DNA from: Saprospiraceae bacterium
Lineage (GTDB): Bacteria; Bacteroidota; Bacteroidia; Chitinophagales; Saprospiraceae
DNA length: 64,000 nucleotides
Assembly: GCA_016714445.1 (NCBI GenBank)
Contig: JADJNF010000005.1
Location: forward strand, 69,319 to 133,318
Direction: 5' to 3'
Shown piece after piece: positions 55,293 to 64,000 of this stretch (positions are counted from its first letter, which is position 1; every line of letters begins with the position of its first letter). A program made the position numbers and the translations under genes. The notes beneath the pieces were generated by a model that saw nothing but the letters and a program-made list of their open reading frames with translations, had not been told where the DNA came from and did not search any database.

Positions 55293-55497
55293 TTATTCTT
55301 TTATAACAGCGTAAAGCTGTACAAGGTTTAAATCACCGCCCGTTCTATATTTACCCCATTTATCATCAAATTGACCACTATCAATCATACTGTAATCCTC
55401 TTCATCAATACGAAAAAATGGAAGTAATTTTTCTGGGATTACATACCAATGAAAGCTTTCATCTTGTACAACGCTTACTTTTTTACGTTTTGGTCAA
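55293..55497 (-). CDS. Small conserved-looking phage protein (one frameshift)
   Basis: The frame ending at TAA 55293-55295 encodes VSVVQDESFHWYVIPEK...DDKWGKYRTGGDLN...YAVIKE, with no start of its own because a TGA lies just upstream. Removing one A from an AAAA run near 55487-55490 joins it to a TTG at 55497, giving MTKRKKVSVVQD as a start and about 67 residues. The acidic, aromatic composition looks like a small regulatory phage protein; function unknown. Confidence 0.45.
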
Positions 55498-55513
55498 GTT
55501 GTGGCTTTACTTT

Positions 55514-55710
55514 TTAATCTTGAAAATTACCTATTTCGACATCCTTCCAATATGTTTTTCCAGTTGATAAGTTAGTGTACATTTGCTGCAACCTTCCAGG
55601 TCCTACCTATGGGTATTTATTCTTAATCTACAAGTCGCCTCATATATTCCGGTTTCGTAATTAAAACTTAATGTTTCCTTATCTCTTGCTTTCTGATCTC
55701 TTTCGTCCAT
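55514..55710 (-). CDS. Small phage protein (one frameshift)
   Basis: ATG at 55710 reads MDERDQKARDKETLSF...CRLRINTHR then TAG. In the next phase the line continues as VGPGRLQQMYTNLSTGKTYWKDVE to TAA 55514-55516. One extra G in the GG near 55608 restores one frame of ~65 residues. The GKTYWKDVE end is typical of small phage proteins of unknown function. No recognised domain. Confidence 0.5.
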
Positions 55711-55743
55711 TGTTTTATTATTAGTTATTGATATTTATACATT

Positions 55744-55950
55744 CTACCAACAGTATTTCCATCGTGACCATTCATCGTCAGTAACATCATCTTCCATCAC
55801 ACAGTAATTTTCAAATATACTTTCTCTATGTTCATAAAGCATATCAGATAGTCTTTCAAGACAATCATTCCAATAAACAGTGCATCCTTTTTGTTTGAGC
55901 ATATCTATTGCATCACTTCTTCTTACATTAAATGTACTTTCAATTCCCAT
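55744..55950 (-). CDS. Small acidic phage protein
   Basis: A 68-residue intact protein, MGIESTFNVRRSDAIDM start, ending EWSRWKYCW. Helical N-terminal half with KGCTVYWNDC, then an acidic segment. Typical of small phage genes of unknown role; similar short proteins appear in many phage early regions. No function assigned. Confidence 0.55.
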   Translation of the reverse strand: MGIESTFNVRRSDAIDMLKQKGCTVYWNDCLERLSDMLYEHRESIFENYCVMEDDVTDDEWSRWKYCW

Positions 55951-55965
55951 TTTAACTAATTTATA

Positions 55966-56250
55966 TTAACAATAGGGGGAGCATTTTGGGCATGGGCAGC
56001 TAATGTTATGTACACACATACTTCCATCACTTTTAAACCCAGTCCCTATACAAGATGGACAACTATCATGTAAACATGGTCGCCAATTTTGGTTTAGTTT
56101 ACTCTGAAGATTATCTATATGTTGTTTTTGCCTTCGCCACAAGTCTTCTTCGTACTGTCTACGAATAGTATCTACCGATTTATAACTAGTACCATAATCA
56201 TCAATACTTTGATTTGAGTTAGTACCGTCCGTCGTTATATTAATTTTCAT
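55966..56250 (-). CDS. Small protein with Cys-rich zinc-ribbon-like C-terminus
   Basis: A 94-residue intact protein. Residues ~25-55 helical (QKQHIDNLQSKLNQNW); the C-terminal ~40 residues have CPSCIGTGFKSDG, CVHNISCPCPKC, a DnaJ-type zinc-finger pattern (CxxCxGxG). It overlaps the methyltransferase stop by four bases, so it is coupled. Possibly a zinc-binding regulatory or chaperone-like protein; unassigned. Confidence 0.6.
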   Translation of the reverse strand: MKINITTDGTNSNQSIDDYGTSYKSVDTIRRQYEEDLWRRQKQHIDNLQSKLNQNWRPCLHDSCPSCIGTGFKSDGSMCVHNISCPCPKCSPYC

Positions 56251-57221
56251 AATTTTATGTTTTTAAGTATTTCACAAATTACATCTACGGTCCAACCATT
56301 TCCTAGCATTTTGTACCTGTGCATATCGGCTACATGATTCGTATAGTTATCTGGCACAGTTTGTAGCCGCTCACATTCTATAGGAGTAAGTCTCCTCAAC
56401 AACTCTTTAACTACACCATACGGTACTCCCTTATACATATTTGCTGTCAAACATGCTGCTTTTTTATCAAGTTCATTTGTATGATATTCCCATCTTGGCT
56501 TACCATTCCGTAATCTACCCATGTACTCAATAGCTTTATCAGATAGCTTATACTTATCAAGCACTACCCAATTATCTTTTTGAACAGTTGTTAGAGAGTT
56601 TGACTTATTATCAGGTCTTAATTCAACTACTTGAATAGTTGGTTTAGATGTAGGCATTACCTCATCAACTAAATACCTACCTCTTTGTGCTGCGATTTGA
56701 TTACTACCGTCAATTAAAATATCTTTAAGTAAGATACCTTTATCTGCAGGTTGCTCAATGTTAGGTATGTTTGTCCAATATAATCTAACTCTATTTTGCG
56801 CTGAGACAAGACTACTATTTATAGTAATTGGAGATACTCCTAAATGTTCCGTTATCACCATCTCATGCTCTTTTTTCATCCGCACATTTTCAAGTAAGAA
56901 GTACTTTGGTTTGCACTCTCTTAACAATCTTACAAACTCAAAAAACAATTTACTTCTGGGATCTTCAAAATTTAATTTCTTCCCAGCAAAACTAAACCCT
57001 TGACAGGGAGAACCGCCGATGATTAAATCAATCGGTGGTAGGTCCTCCCCTTTTACTGTGGTTATGTCTCCCAAATGTTTTGTATTTGGATAGTTTGCTT
57101 TTGTTACGGCAATGGCATGTTTATCAATCTCTGCAGCAAAGTACTTATCATATTTTATCCCTAATCTGTTTAAGGCAATTTGCCCACAGCTCATCCCATC
57201 AAATAAACTCAGTACATTCAT
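56247..57221 (-). CDS. DNA (cytosine-C5) methyltransferase, DNMT3-like
   Basis: A 324-residue, complete C5-methyltransferase. Motif I FDGMSCG (residues ~7-12), catalytic GGSPCQG with Cys73, motif VI ENV (~111), QNRVRLYW (~142), target-recognition part ~150-265, and the final motif GNGWTVDVI. The LFFEFVRLL and S-A-x-x-R-x-R-x-Y/W pattern is of the DNMT3-like phage type. It would methylate the 5 position of cytosine in a fixed context, probably to protect phage DNA from host restriction; no matching endonuclease is seen. It is intact although neighbours on both sides are frameshifted. Confidence 0.9.
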   Translation of the reverse strand: MNVLSLFDGMSCGQIALNRLGIKYDKYFAAEIDKHAIAVTKANYPNTKHLGDITTVKGEDLPPIDLIIGGSPCQGFSFAGKKLNFEDPRSKLFFEFVRLLRECKPKYFLLENVRMKKEHEMVITEHLGVSPITINSSLVSAQNRVRLYWTNIPNIEQPADKGILLKDILIDGSNQIAAQRGRYLVDEVMPTSKPTIQVVELRPDNKSNSLTTVQKDNWVVLDKYKLSDKAIEYMGRLRNGKPRWEYHTNELDKKAACLTANMYKGVPYGVVKELLRRLTPIECERLQTVPDNYTNHVADMHRYKMLGNGWTVDVICEILKNIKL

Positions 57222-57231
57222 ATTTTAATTT

Positions 57232-59442
57232 TTAAATTTCACAACTTCCTCCACTACAAGCTATTGCAGCATAATCACTAACATCTTGGTAAGTAGGCTC
57301 AGTAAGTATTTCTGAAAAATCTACAGGTTTAAAATCTCTTTTAACTATGTTCCATTTGTGGAATAGATGCACATCTTTAAGACAGTAAATAGTATTTTCT
57401 ATGTTACCTTTAAAGTAGTTTTTAGCGAATTTTTTAGCTCGCCTAACCCAATCCTTCTGTAGCAAACATTCATCCCTAGATCCTTTAAATAATAAGCTTC
57501 TGTTGATGATATGATCACAAGCTCTCCACAAATCTCCATTAAAGTAATGTAGCCCATCCACGATTAATCCTGACGCAAATATAGTAGCATTACCATATTT
57601 CTCTAACAATTCATCAGCCATTAAAACTGAAGTGAACGGAGCTTGTTTATAGTCTTTGTCACCAGTAGGAACTAAAAATGATACTGCCGTAAAGTATTTT
57701 TGGTTGTCATAAAGGTAATTTACTATATCTGGCAAGTTATCAATGATTACTGTATTACTAACATTATGCCTTGTTTCAGGATAGTAGCATAACTCTTCCC
57801 TAGTTCCAGGAATAACCCAATTTTGCTGTACTAATTTTATTAATTCTAAGTGCTTAATCCCTTGCATATCTTCCTTAGACATAATACTGCCTTGATTCTC
57901 ACAAGGAACATACACTACATAATCTGAATTAGTAGCTGACCATAGAGATTCTTCCAAACATTCGGTATATTTACTTCCAAGTACTTAGCTACTTCCGACT
58001 CTTTGTTTAATTGCATTATCCTAAAGTAACGCTGAGAGTGCTCAGGATGAATTCCTGATGGAGTCCCTAGGATTACAGAAGCATTTCCTGAAGGTTTTAC
58101 TGTAGTAGCTCTTGCTGTATGATTTATTCCTATTACATCAGCTACTTCGGCATTTGTATCTAAGACAATTTGAGCCCCTCTGCGTAATATCTCAGGAGTA
58201 AATAGTTCAGGTCTAGCCATCCACCCAGTTATAGATACTCCGAGTAAAGCTTCTCCTGCCACTATCTCTTCTGTTTGTTTACCTAAGTATGGGAACTCAG
58301 TATAACCTGCTTGTAGTGTTCCTATGATTGCGGCATTTCTGCATTGCCTGTAAAAAGTTTCCTCTGAAAAGTTGCCTTTACTATCAACAGAAGCTGAAGC
58401 GTTTATTTCACATAGATTACACAATTGAAAAACTGCTTTACTCTTATCCTTTATCTTATCGTAGAAAGAGAAATTGATCTCATAACAAGGATTAAAAATT
58501 TCATCTTCGTTATTTGTTATTACGAAACCTATATCACTAGTACCGTCATTGAGTCCTACAAGTTGCTCAAACTTTTCTTTACTAAATTTATTCCTATAGA
58601 GTCCTACAGAATTATTACTTCTAGCTCTCCAAGGTGTTTTTGTATACCAATCGCCTGTTTTAGCATGCAGCATCTCTGTATCATCCTCGTCTATCACTAC
58701 ATTCATGTCCAGATCTTCGCACTCCCCCTGATAGTACAGCATCTGATAGATGCATAAAAATATCATAGGCTATAATACTTCTAAAGTCGCCTGGATTAGC
58801 TTCTAATAGAATATTTATCCGCTCCAATGATTGTCTCAAACCTTCAGGCCCTGGAGCCCTAAATCCTCCTGATATAAATGCTCCTTTAGGTCTTATCCCT
58901 GTAAAATCAAAGATTATTTCTTTATTAAAGAATTCTGGATATAAAGATGAATGTCTACAGAAAGAACTAATTAGTACATGTGCCGCCTCAGCCCATCCTT
59001 CAATACTATCCTCTACAGTGAATACAACTTTTTCTGGGTTCTGTTTTTTATAGATAGGAGGTAATTGAGATACGAATTTTTTTGCGTAAAGATACCCCTA
59101 AACCTGCCCCACATAATAGGACATAAAATCCTTTAGAAAAAACATCAGGAGTATATGCGTAAGTAGTAGAACAATTGTACATACGCACCATATGTTTAAA
59201 AACTTGCTCTCCTCTATATTGCAAATTCCGTTGAGATGTCAAGAATTCCTTATTATATAGAGGAATACGCACCTCATCTAAATATGATGCTATCTTATAC
59301 CATACTTTACCGCATGTGTACTTAGTATTTTATCTACCCCTTCTTCCCATGTCTCATACCTCTTCTTATCTGAGTCCCATTTAAGATAATCTGAGTACAA
59401 TTTTAAATCACTTAGAAATTTTTTACCTAGGTCTTTATACAT
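57232..59442 (-). CDS. nrdJ: Ribonucleotide reductase, adenosylcobalamin-type (class II), frameshifted in this sequence
   Basis: ATG at 59442 and the pieces down to TAA at 57232-57234 add up to ~730 residues. Seen in order: LCGAGLGVSL near the N-terminal third, NPCYEIN and FQLCNLCEIN with the active-site and nearby Cys, TVKPSGNASVILGTPSG (class II/III-type phosphate loop), and a C-terminal CSGGSC redox pair. A class II (monomeric NrdJ-like) reductase makes dNTPs without oxygen. Breaks: near 59310 (GG for GGG), 59077-59083 (seven instead of six T), ~58725, and 57956-57958 (AAA for AAAA). All but one are homopolymer-type, so a working gene is likely in the real genome. Confidence 0.8.
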
Positions 59443-59455
59443 ATGTTTAATTTAA

Positions 59456-59853
59456 TTAGTCTTCAAATTTGTTTTCGTCAGCTCTTTGGATAACTATAGA
59501 AACTTTATAGTGTTTACCCTTCTCTTTAACAAATAACATAGGAAAAAGTTTAGTGGTAGATCTACCAACTACTTCTGCGTTAGGCAGTGCTTCCCTAACA
59601 ATGTTTTCTATGTTAGCTGATAATGTATTTTGACTAGCGCCTCTACCATGGACAAGCCATGTGTCGGATGACTAAATTTTACTGTTTTATCTGTATCTTT
59701 AGGAGCTTCATTATCAGTCCCTACTGTTACCCAATCGCCATGTAGGTCTCTACATTGTAAAGCGTAGTAAGTAGTTATTGGTGTAAATGTGTTTGCACAT
59801 ACAGGTACATTATGGCTTCTCGGAACTTGGACCCACCTTATTAGATTTTGCAT
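59456..59853 (-). CDS. Unknown small protein (one frameshift)
   Basis: ATG at 59853 (MQNLIRWVQVPRSHNVPVC) overlaps the 3' end of RNase HI. After a frame change near 59680 the line continues as GRGASQNTLSANIENIV...KLFPMLFVKEKGKHYKVSIV to TAA 59456-59458. Total ~130 residues, alpha/beta, no catalytic motif recognised. It sits just upstream of the reductase. Unknown function. Confidence 0.4.
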
Positions 59854-60238
59854 ATTTGGAAAGTTTATCTGATTCAATATTATTATACCTAGAAGTCCAT
59901 TTTATCTTGACATTCTTTAGTTCTTTAAACAACTCGGCTGCTTTAAAAGCAGCGAGAACATAGGTTCCTTCTTTTATGTCCCAGAACCCATTTATTTGAT
60001 TAATAACTAGTTTAGAGTCTCCTCTAATAAGTATAGGACCATTGTACTTAGCCTCTAATAGGAACTCTAATACTTTAATCAAGGCTAAGTATTCGGCTGT
60101 ATTAGAGCTCCCTTGTTCTCTGATGGTGTCAGCAAAACAGTAGACTTCTACTCCGTCTACTTTTACTACACCCCCTATTCCCATAATATGATTTCCATCG
60201 TTGAGTCTAAATGACCCATCAAACCAAGCTTCTATCAT
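59810..60238 (-). CDS. rnhA: Ribonuclease HI
   Basis: A 142-residue protein with the four acidic RNase HI catalytic residues in order: DGSF (Asp7), SSNTAEYLAL (Glu49), RGDSKLVINQ (Asp74) and NIESDKLS (Asp124). It removes RNA from RNA:DNA hybrids, such as primers made by the nearby primase. Starts at ATG 60238 inside a small membrane protein gene. Intact, close to the length of minimal RNases HI. Confidence 0.9.
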   Translation of the reverse strand: MIEAWFDGSFRLNDGNHIMGIGGVVKVDGVEVYCFADTIREQGSSNTAEYLALIKVLEFLLEAKYNGPILIRGDSKLVINQINGFWDIKEGTYVLAAFKAAELFKELKNVKIKWTSRYNNIESDKLSKYAKSNKVGPSSEKP

Positions 60239-60371
60239 CGTCGTAATTATTAATTGAACAATATGTTAATGTCCCTATAAATAAGACTGTTGTCAATACC
60301 CAGTATTGAGGAAAAGCCCATAATATGCAGGGGTATATATGCGGTAATAATATTAAAAATACTTCTTTCAT
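60219..60371 (-). CDS. Small membrane protein
   Basis: A 50-residue protein from ATG 60371, which shares its A with the upstream TAA (TAATG), to TGA 60219-60221. Two short hydrophobic stretches (VFLILLPHIYPCILWAF and VLTTVLFIGTLTY) with a hydrophilic acidic tail suggest a hairpin membrane protein. It overlaps RNase HI by 20 bases. Function unknown. Confidence 0.45.
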   Translation of the reverse strand: MKEVFLILLPHIYPCILWAFPQYWVLTTVLFIGTLTYCSINNYDDDRSLV

Positions 60372-60815
60372 TAATTAGCTTTATATGCCATTGCACGAAG
60401 TACCTGAGTAGTATTTTATTTATTTGGTTCATTACTTCTGTGATAACTTTAGCATCTTGAAAATTTTTAAGAGCCTCTAAGTAGATAGGGTCACATTTCA
60501 TTGATTTTCTAGCTACTGTTTCGGCAGCACTGATACTGATACCCTTACTGCGTGCTTCCTCAAATAAGGCTAAAACCTGCGACCATCTGCTTTCTCTAAT
60601 TCAAGTTCACATCTATACAAATCTTGTAATGCAGGTTTAAAAACATCTGCTACATATTTGTACAAATCACAGCTTAATTGTCCTCTAAGCCTAGCTATAT
60701 CATCATCTATTAAAGCAGATCTACCATGATTATATAATTCTATAGCCTTACTGACTCGAAGCTGTATTTGATCTGGGTCGGGGTTACTTAGATTAAAAAG
60801 TTCTCTATCCGTCAT
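60371..60815 (-). CDS. Unknown helical protein next to RuvC (frameshifted)
   Basis: ATG at 60815 reads MTDRELFNLSNPDPDQIQLR; after frame breaks near 60583 and 60412 the line continues ALFEEARSKGISISAAETV...NQINK then TTQVLRAMAYKAN and TAA. Total ~147 residues, all helical. The C-terminal end (TTQVLRAMAY) is similar to small phage replication/recombination proteins that end with a short conserved helix, but I cannot name it. It begins six bases after RuvC. Confidence 0.45.
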
Positions 60816-60821
60816 ACTATA

Positions 60822-61303
60822 TTATTTAACAGTTGCAGAATAAGCAATAAGAGCAGCGTCAACTAACCCATCATGGGGTTTAGTAGCCCTAGCTGATTTC
60901 CTAAAATCTACTTCAGGGAATATACGTAAGGAAGCATTCAGGGAAGTACCTTTAGTATCTTTTTTCTTTCCTTTTACAACGATATCTTCTTCTGTCCATA
61001 CTCGTTTTTGCCAAGTTTTAGGTGGCACTAATACAATTTCAGCTCCTGTAAATTCTGCTAAAGTTCTAAGAATACCACATATTCTACCGAACTGAAAATT
61101 ACTTTTAGCAGAAGAACCGAAGATAGAGTGTACATCTTCTATAACTACTACATCTGAGCCTCTAACTTCTGACATAATTCTAATAAGCCCTGTAAAGTTA
61201 ACATCCCCTCAGGGTTTAGAGGTATAGTGAATAAGTTCGTTACTTTCCCATCTTCCAAGAAGCAGATCCCTCCGCTATATCCTGGGTCAATTCCTATAAT
61301 CAT
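60822..61303 (-). CDS. RuvC-like Holliday-junction resolvase (one frameshift)
   Basis: ATG at 61303 reads MIIGIDPGYSGGICFLEDG; after a one-base break near 61190 the line continues VVVIEDVHSIFGSSAKSNFQ...PKTWQKRVW...KPHDGLVDAALIAYS. Acidic residues for a RuvC/RNase-H fold nuclease are present: Asp in GIDPG, Glu in IED, and the Asp pair in HDGLVDA. It resolves branched DNA during replication or packaging. Total ~160 residues, usual for phage RuvC. The frame is open upstream to the primase end, with no clean stop. Confidence 0.75.
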
Positions 61304-61308
61304 AAAAT

Positions 61309-62233
61309 TTAAGTTAAATTGTTTGAAAAAACTAGATAACCAAAAATAGTTACCATATTTTACTACACTATCATAGCAATCCTTTTCTTTATCTAAGAAC
61401 ACATTCTCCCATCCTGTAAGCTCTTTGAGTATAGTAGAGCTTTTTATACCTGCAGGATCATAGTCGAACAGTATTCTTATAGTCGAAAATCTTGCATTAA
61501 GTTCCCTTATCTTACTTTTAAGAAATTGTAGGAACCTTCTCCAGAAGGGTTTGTAGATAAAATACCCATATTCCTAAGAACCATAGAATCTTTTAAAGAT
61601 TTATTTATGAAAAGATGATCGCCTTTTGAGGCAATTGTTGCCATCCTTCCATTACATTTCCATTATTACTTCCTCGGAATTTACGTGTTTTATTTACTGC
61701 CAATGGTCTGTACGTTTTAAAACTATTGTCTCCAAATTTATAAAGAAACGCAGGATCTTCCTCCGTGCTATTAAAAATACAATCATTGTTTATTTTAGCA
61801 GCTTCCACACCATGTACATTATAAAAATCCAACAAAGGTTTATTTATAAAAGCTTTTCGAAAATAGTTTAATTCATAGGTCAGCTCTTTTTCTTCTACTG
61901 TAAAATTATAGGAGGTACTTTTTAAAGCTTTTAATCTTTTAGGTATATTATTATCTTCTATAATTTCATCCCATATTAGATATATTGCATCATCTCTACT
62001 TATATCGAATAGGTGTTGGACAAACGCAATGCCATCACTTCCTTTCTGCTCCGGTAATCCAAATTCCGCCATCGGATAACATCTTTGGATTTGTAGAAAC
62101 TAAGTGACGGCACTGGGTCCCTCCTAAAAGGAGATCTAAACTTCCTTTCAAAACTTATTCTACCGAAGTAGTACTCATATATATCATGGTCGGAAAGGTA
62201 GAACTTCAGGCGAGTCTCGTTTACGTTCCGCAT
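61309..62233 (-). CDS. DNA primase, Toprim-type (frameshifted)
   Basis: ATG at 62233 (MRNVNETRLKFYLSDHDIYE) overlaps the GroEL stop by ~50 bases. Pieces in order: a start region with RRDPVPSLSFY (DnaG-like substrate recognition), GSDGIAFVQHLFDIS, WQQLPQKGDHLFINKSLKDS (first Toprim motif with K-S-L-K-D), and ILFDYDPAGIK (Toprim DxD). Breaks near 62062 (GG for GGG), 61628 (AAAA for AAAAA) and 61519 (AAAA for AAAAA) are single-base homopolymer changes. It would make RNA primers for the phage replisome. Stop is uncertain, 61309-61311 in another phase. Confidence 0.7.
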
Positions 62234-63774
62234 TGATAAGTACTTCGGTCATAATAATATTAGATGCAATTGATCCTGCAGTTTCGATAGCTATACAGGT
62301 GGATTTAACAGTATCTAGAACTCCTGAATCCCAAAAAGTCTCCAAAAGCTAAAGTATCTGCATTAAATCCTTTACCCACAGGACCTAATAGGATGTCTCC
62401 TACGTAGTCTTCTGGGTTAACCGCTGCATTCCTAAGGATTTTATTAAAAGGACTGTGTAAAGCTTTCTTTACAGCGTCAACCCCTTTCTGTACATCTGCT
62501 ATAGGATGCTGACCTAGCTTATCTAAAGCTAACGTAGCTTGAACTAAGACTGTACCTCCTCCAGGATAACTCCTTCTTCTATGGCAGAGTTTACGGCATT
62601 AATAGCATCTTCTACCCTGTACTTTTTTTCTACTAATTCGATTCTGTTATATCCTAACATGGACGGTAGCTACTTTGCCTGAGATTCGTTTAAGTCTATC
62701 AAGAAATTTTCCTTTGTTGTATGTATTTTCTACAGGAACTTGTTTCTTGATATTTTCATAACGTTCTGCCATAAGTTCTTTCTCTCCTGCGCCATCTGTG
62801 AAGATGGTTCTAGATTTAGTCATAACAACTTTACGACAGGTACCTAGATCACGATGAGTCATACTATCAAAGTTAGTACCAAGAGTACTACTGATAACAG
62901 TACCCCAAAGAAAATAGCTAGGTCATCGAGTCCTTCACGTTTGAAGTCTCCAAACCCAGCATTTTCATGGCAGCTATCTTAAAATGCCCATTCATCCTAT
63001 TACGGATAAGTGTGCTAAAGCTGTAGCTTCAAAATCTTCTGCTACTAAGATAAGAGGTTTCTCTAAGGAAGCACAATGTTCTACTACACCTGCAAGAATT
63101 TGAACGTTTTCTATCTTCTTGTCTGTGATAAGAATAAAAGGATCTTTATTCTACCTCTTGTCTAGCTAGGTTAGTAATAAAATATGGAGATGCATAACCC
63201 TTGGCAAATTCCATCCCTTCTATTTTATCCACAAAGCTATCCTCATTTCTAGCTTCTCCCATCATTATAATACCATCAATCCCTACTAGCTCTACAGCAT
63301 CTCTAATAAGTTTTCCTATTTGGTAATCGTTATTAGCTGAGATAGTAGCCACACTTGAATCTTGTCTAAATCTCCTGCTATAGGTACTCCTGCAGCTCTA
63401 ACGTACAACAACACTTCTTCTACAGCTTTCTCTATACCTTTTCTAACATGGATAGGTTCAGCACCACCTTTCTACTGCATCTATACCAAGAGCATAAAAG
63501 CTTGAGAGTAAGTACAGAAGAACTGTACTAGTACCGTCTCCAAACTATTTCATTAGTCTTAATAGCAGCCTTCTCTAACCAACTCCACACCTATGCGTTC
63601 ATAGGGGTCATCTGAGAAGACTTCTCTAGCCACAGTAACTCCATCTTGGTAACTTGGGGACTATAACTATCGTGGATTATCGCAGTGTCCTTTTAGGGAC
63701 CCGGGTCCTTCCCTGCGTTTGCCACTGAGGTCTACCCGCTTAGCAGGTACTTTCGCTTCTTGTTTTATTTTCAT
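62184..63774 (-). CDS. groEL: Chaperonin GroEL (phage-encoded), frameshifted
   Basis: ATG at 63774 to TGA at 62184-62186, ~530 residues, close to the family length. Pieces seen: VTKDGVTVAREVF and EIVGDGTSTVLL (ATP-binding region), VATISANNDYQIGKLI, GIDGIIMMGEARNED, EGMEFAKGYASPYFITN, KPLILVAEDFEATALAHL, KVATVHVR, and a C-terminal TAGSIASNIIMTEVL. At least six frame breaks. The N-terminal end looks ~20 residues short. No GroES gene is visible in the window. A phage GroEL would fold its own large virion proteins or replace a host chaperonin. Confidence 0.75.
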
Positions 63775-63873
63775 GTAATAAATTTAGAAATTCAATTAAA
63801 TTAATTTCTTCTTAGAAAAATTTAATATTTAACATTACAGTGGATTCTTTTTAAATCAGGATATAGATTGGAA

Positions 63874-63907
63874 AGGGTCTGCAGTGGTAACCCTTCCTGT
63901 AGACCCT
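63874..63907. other. Long hairpin upstream of groEL
   Basis: AGGGTCTGCAG (63874-63884) can pair with CTGTAGACCCT (63897-63907), 11 bp with one G-U as plus-strand RNA. The gap 63775-63953 also holds AT-rich sequence without a consensus promoter. No T-run follows on the minus side, so a regulatory or processing hairpin is as likely as a terminator. Confidence 0.4.
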
Positions 63908-63953
63908 CCGTACCTAAATAATAATACCTTAGTTTTTTAGTTTAAAGAACATA

Positions 63954-64000
63954 TTAGAATGGTAAGTCATCAAATTATCTTCCTCTTCAGCCACTTCAAA
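63954..64000 (-). CDS. ssb: Single-stranded DNA-binding protein, C-terminal tail only (one frameshift)
   Basis: The minus strand from 64000 reads FEVAEEEDN, and in the next phase DDLPF then TAA (63954-63956). One extra T in TT near 63974 joins them to EEEDNFDDLPF, the acidic tip by which SSBs recruit partner proteins. Only this 3' end is in the window; the OB-fold part is outside, so the assignment rests on the tail. Confidence 0.6.

Noticed and set aside
60250..60501. An 83-residue minus-strand frame as one gene
   Set aside because: Its first half is the tail of the helical protein (60371-60815) and its second half is out of phase with the better 50-residue membrane frame (60219-60371).
1..64000. 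CRISPR array, insertion sequence, attachment site
   Set aside because: No regularly spaced repeats outside coding modules, no transposase or integrase, no terminal inverted repeats seen.

Overview
The window looks like part of a tailed-phage (podovirus-type) genome infecting a Bacteroidota host, most probably a crAss-like (Crassvirales-like) relative. The sequence-level reasons are: two promoters with the Bacteroidota form TTTG-N20-TAnnTTTG (21731-21762 and 31376-31407), little Shine-Dalgarno signal, AT-rich DNA with TAA as the main stop, and the order ring/connector-type proteins, a 1936-residue tail stabilisation ('muzzle'-type) protein, internal ejection ('cargo') proteins, then giant polyvalent proteins. 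The crAss-like assignment rests on family resemblance recalled from memory, not on a search. No capsid, portal, terminase or RNA polymerase gene is visible in this window.

Plus strand, 1-21.7 kb: a tightly packed late cassette of virion proteins, many strikingly cysteine-rich. It includes a 1569-residue adhesin-like protein with about 95-100 cysteines in its first third, two tail fibres sharing an N-terminal module (10717-13082), further fibre-like proteins (13.2-19.7 kb), then a lysis cassette of small membrane proteins and an M15-type endolysin, closed by a strong terminator at 21684-21712.

Plus strand, 21.7-54.2 kb: a Bacteroidota-type promoter opens a second block: a metallophosphoesterase-fold protein (T5 A1-like), three connector/ring candidates, the stabilisation protein (with an internal Gly/Cys-rich insert and two membrane-type segments), a second promoter placed directly on a start codon, a small membrane protein, three ejection-type proteins (one with a lysozyme-like domain), and a giant polyvalent reading frame. 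That frame runs 36808-51786 and is interrupted by a single in-frame TGA at 45502-45504. It carries a zincin, a polyvalent-type kinase, a WCT/GGDFY domain, a beta-solenoid repeat array that crosses the TGA, a second zincin and a long helical/membrane-active C-terminal half. A last cysteine-rich adhesin-like gene follows.

Minus strand, 54.1-64 kb: the oppositely oriented replication/nucleotide block. From promoter-proximal to distal it has SSB (C-terminal tail only), GroEL, DNA primase (Toprim), RuvC-like resolvase, small unknown genes, RNase HI, adenosylcobalamin-type ribonucleotide reductase, a C5-cytosine methyltransferase, small phage proteins, a dATP/dGTP-diphosphohydrolase-like + HAD nucleotidase fusion, and a tiny basic protein. 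The two blocks converge at a terminator at 54354-54380. Many genes here are broken by single-base frameshifts, most of them repairable by changing a homopolymer by one base, which points to sequence quality more than to decay.

Overall the left part builds and releases the particle (adhesion, tail, ejected enzymes, lysis) and the right part supplies nucleotides, replicates and modifies DNA, and folds proteins.
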